A stretch of DNA of 64,000 nt from an uncultured Synergistales bacterium (GTDB lineage: Bacteria; Synergistota; Synergistia; Synergistales; Aminobacteriaceae). Shown one piece after another: positions 62,475-64,000 of the stretch; the first letter of the stretch is position 1; the number at the start of each line of letters is the position of its first letter. Position numbers and translations under genes: made by a program. Under the pieces are notes generated by a model. That model did not search any database and was not told where the DNA came from. It saw only the letters and a list, made by a program, of their open reading frames with translations. The stretch spans positions 1 to 64,000 of the forward strand of contig CAJOMU010000001.1 in NCBI GenBank assembly GCA_905235735.1. Direction: 5' to 3'.

Positions 62475-63602
62475 ATGGAAGATTTTTACCAAATCAGCAA
62501 AAAGGAGATGGAATTCTTAACCGCCGAAATAAACCGCTGGAAGGAAGAAAATATAATCTCAGAGGAACAATCAGAAGATATTCTTGCACTCTATGAACTC
62601 AAAAAGAGCAGCCTTCGTATGGTTCTCTTCACCGCAGGGTGTGTATTGCTAGGTCTGGGTGCAATTAGCTTCATTGCTGCACAATGGCATGTGATACCTA
62701 AATTGCTTCGTGTATGCATTATCGTTAGCTTTTACATTCTGAGTATTGCGGCATATCTCTTCACTGGAAGGTCTGAGACTAAGACGGGGAAATCATTCTT
62801 GCTTCTTGCAGGAGCGATTCTAGGTTCGGGTATATATCTCATAACCAGAATGTACAACTACAAACTCGAATGGTCAACGATACTCGGCGTATGGGGATTA
62901 TGCATAATGATTGCGGCACTGTTCACGCGTGATACATGGCAGGTATACTTCTCACAGGTAATAGTGTTAATGTATCTCATTGTGATAGATGCAGTGGATA
63001 TATTCGCACTCGATTTCCTGAATACAGCGAGACTTCCTTTGAGTGAATTCTTCTCACCCATTAATGCATTTGCACTTATTGCATCGCTCTGGGTACTCTG
63101 GAAGATTCTTAATGACCGTTTAGCATTCAACCTCAATCTTGCATTGACGATATTGCTTCTTGCATCACGAATGAGCTTATGCTTCGGAGGAACATGGACG
63201 TTAATCATTCTTGCGCTTACGGGAGCAGTTATGTCGTTTATCTCGCGCTGGATTGATACGGAACATGCTGGTCTGCTTATGCTTGGTGTGTTTGGATTGC
63301 TTCTTACATGGCCGGAATTCTGGAAAGGAGATTTATTCACTCAGCCGATTATGGGCATTGAAGGTTCATCATTCTGGCCTGTGATTAATGCATTAGTTGT
63401 CGCTGTCTTAATGCTCGTGAATATATATCGCGGTCATGGTGCAATCGGTGTAGTATTCTGTGCACTACTTGCATCGAGATACTTCTTCGATCATCTATTT
63501 GGGTATATGCCTAAAGCATGGGGATTCACACTGACGGGAATAATTTTTCTCGGAGCAAGTATGTTCTTCGGTAAGATTCGAAAATTCTTCAGCAAGGAAT
63601 GA
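62475..63602 (+). CDS. DUF2157 membrane protein
   Basis: This 375-residue membrane protein has an N-terminal cytosolic helical part (MEFLTAEINRWKEENIISEE) typical of DUF2157 proteins. About 12 membrane segments follow, starting LFTAGCVLLGLGAISFIAAQW. No catalytic motif is known for this family. It lies 2 bp after metG and is therefore co-transcribed with it. No functional link is evident. Confidence 0.8.
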   Translation: MEDFYQISKKEMEFLTAEINRWKEENIISEEQSEDILALYELKKSSLRMVLFTAGCVLLGLGAISFIAAQWHVIPKLLRVCIIVSFYILSIAAYLFTGRSETKTGKSFLLLAGAILGSGIYLITRMYNYKLEWSTILGVWGLCIMIAALFTRDTWQVYFSQVIVLMYLIVIDAVDIFALDFLNTARLPLSEFFSPINAFALIASLWVLWKILNDRLAFNLNLALTILLLASRMSLCFGGTWTLIILALTGAVMSFISRWIDTEHAGLLMLGVFGLLLTWPEFWKGDLFTQPIMGIEGSSFWPVINALVVAVLMLVNIYRGHGAIGVVFCALLASRYFFDHLFGYMPKAWGFTLTGIIFLGASMFFGKIRKFFSKE

Positions 63603-63617
63603 GCTTCAGGGGGCTTG

Positions 63618-64000
63618 TTACGTCCTGTAGATGATAACCTGCCCCTTGCTGTTTCTCTTTAAATCTTTAGCTTGTGATTCTGCATTCTCAATACTTCCCT
63701 GATAATACAGCTTGTATTTGCTCCATGAGAAATTTGGCGTTGATGCTATGAATATCTTTCTGCTGAACTCATTTTCCCATTCGCTTAGTACATGCGAGAT
63801 GTAACTTGCGGCGTAAGGTGCACATTGAATCATGAATGCCTCAGAATTATTATTGCCGATTAACTTTCTAATGAAACGTTTGATGTTCATTGCAATGTTC
63901 TCTTCACGTTCAACGAATCCATTATCGACGCATACAGGACAGTTTCGGGTTAATATGCTCCGTAAGTCAGGACGTTCTCTTCTGCGTGTGAGTTCAACGA
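63618..64000 (-). CDS. Ribonuclease G/E family protein, C-terminal part (cut by the window edge)
   Basis: The frame is open from the right edge through to the stop at 63618, about 126 residues. The first visible residues, VELTRRRERPDLRSILTRNC and then PVCVDNGFVE, match the end of the RNase G/E catalytic region, where a CPxC pair forms the zinc link between subunits. The following 90 residues (KRFIRKLIGNNNSEAF and on) correspond to the small C-terminal domain. Reading only from the inner ATG at 63890 would miss this. The protein processes rRNA and mRNA 5' ends. Confidence 0.82.
   Translation of the reverse strand, partial: VELTRRRERPDLRSILTRNCPVCVDNGFVEREENIAMNIKRFIRKLIGNNNSEAFMIQCAPYAASYISHVLSEWENEFSRKIFIASTPNFSWSKYKLYYQGSIENAESQAKDLKRNSKGQVIIYRT

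Overview
The window comes from a diderm, anaerobic-looking bacterium of moderate to low GC. It has LPS export genes (LptC, LptD), an ADP-heptose pathway, a Wzx/Wzy/Wzz polysaccharide locus and a formyl-THF route (formate-THF ligase, cyclodeaminase-type cyclohydrolase, FolD). The gene mix fits a host-associated member of Synergistota or a similar non-proteobacterial diderm. That placement is inference, because no rRNA or marker tree can be read here. No tRNA, rRNA, CRISPR array or intact insertion sequence was seen.

Layout. Positions 260-14844 (+) are one tightly packed, mostly overlapping run: two tandem acyl-CoA synthetase-like genes, xthA, a Wzz protein fused to a VanZ-like domain, an initiating sugar transferase, a GT4 glycosyltransferase, two GT9 heptosyltransferase-like enzymes, hldE/gmhA/gmhB, a Wzy-like polymerase and a Wzx-like flippase. 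A convergent ABC ATPase-GHKL fusion, a miniature YafQ-type toxin-antitoxin pair and gltX follow. Next come a ferric/organic-anion type ABC importer (17985-21583) and a polyprenyl synthase. A minus-strand RiPP operon (22626-26647) has two Nif11-like precursors, one radical SAM/SPASM maturase and two paralogous proteins of unknown function.

Positions 26829-45000 are mainly core genes on both strands: rlmB, a copper ATPase, a serpin, an alanine/glycine symporter, a GT92-like glycosyltransferase with a poly-G tract, a PFL/ACT pair, thrC-thrB, a precorrin-2 dehydrogenase, a LysM-M23 peptidase and pyrG. Secreted proteins of unknown function and two exported ankyrin proteins follow, then lptC-lptD, a class IV aminotransferase, a phosphotransbutyrylase-like gene, two polyprenyl-phosphate sugar transferases, the C1-folate operon, dprA, metG and the tail of an RNase G/E gene at the right edge.

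The most unusual structure is a promoter module found three times (30372-30457, 53286-53382, 54831-54897). It reads GAAAGG, 2-3 nt, T(T/A)GACA, 17-18 nt, TATAAT, then almost at once a 5- or 7-bp tandem repeat that covers the predicted transcription start. In two of the three copies an intrinsic terminator lies between repeat and gene. All three precede genes of likely cell-surface glycan work. With the G10 tract in the GT92-like gene this points to slippage-driven variation of the cell surface. The second highlight is the RiPP operon with its pair of unrecognised paralogues.
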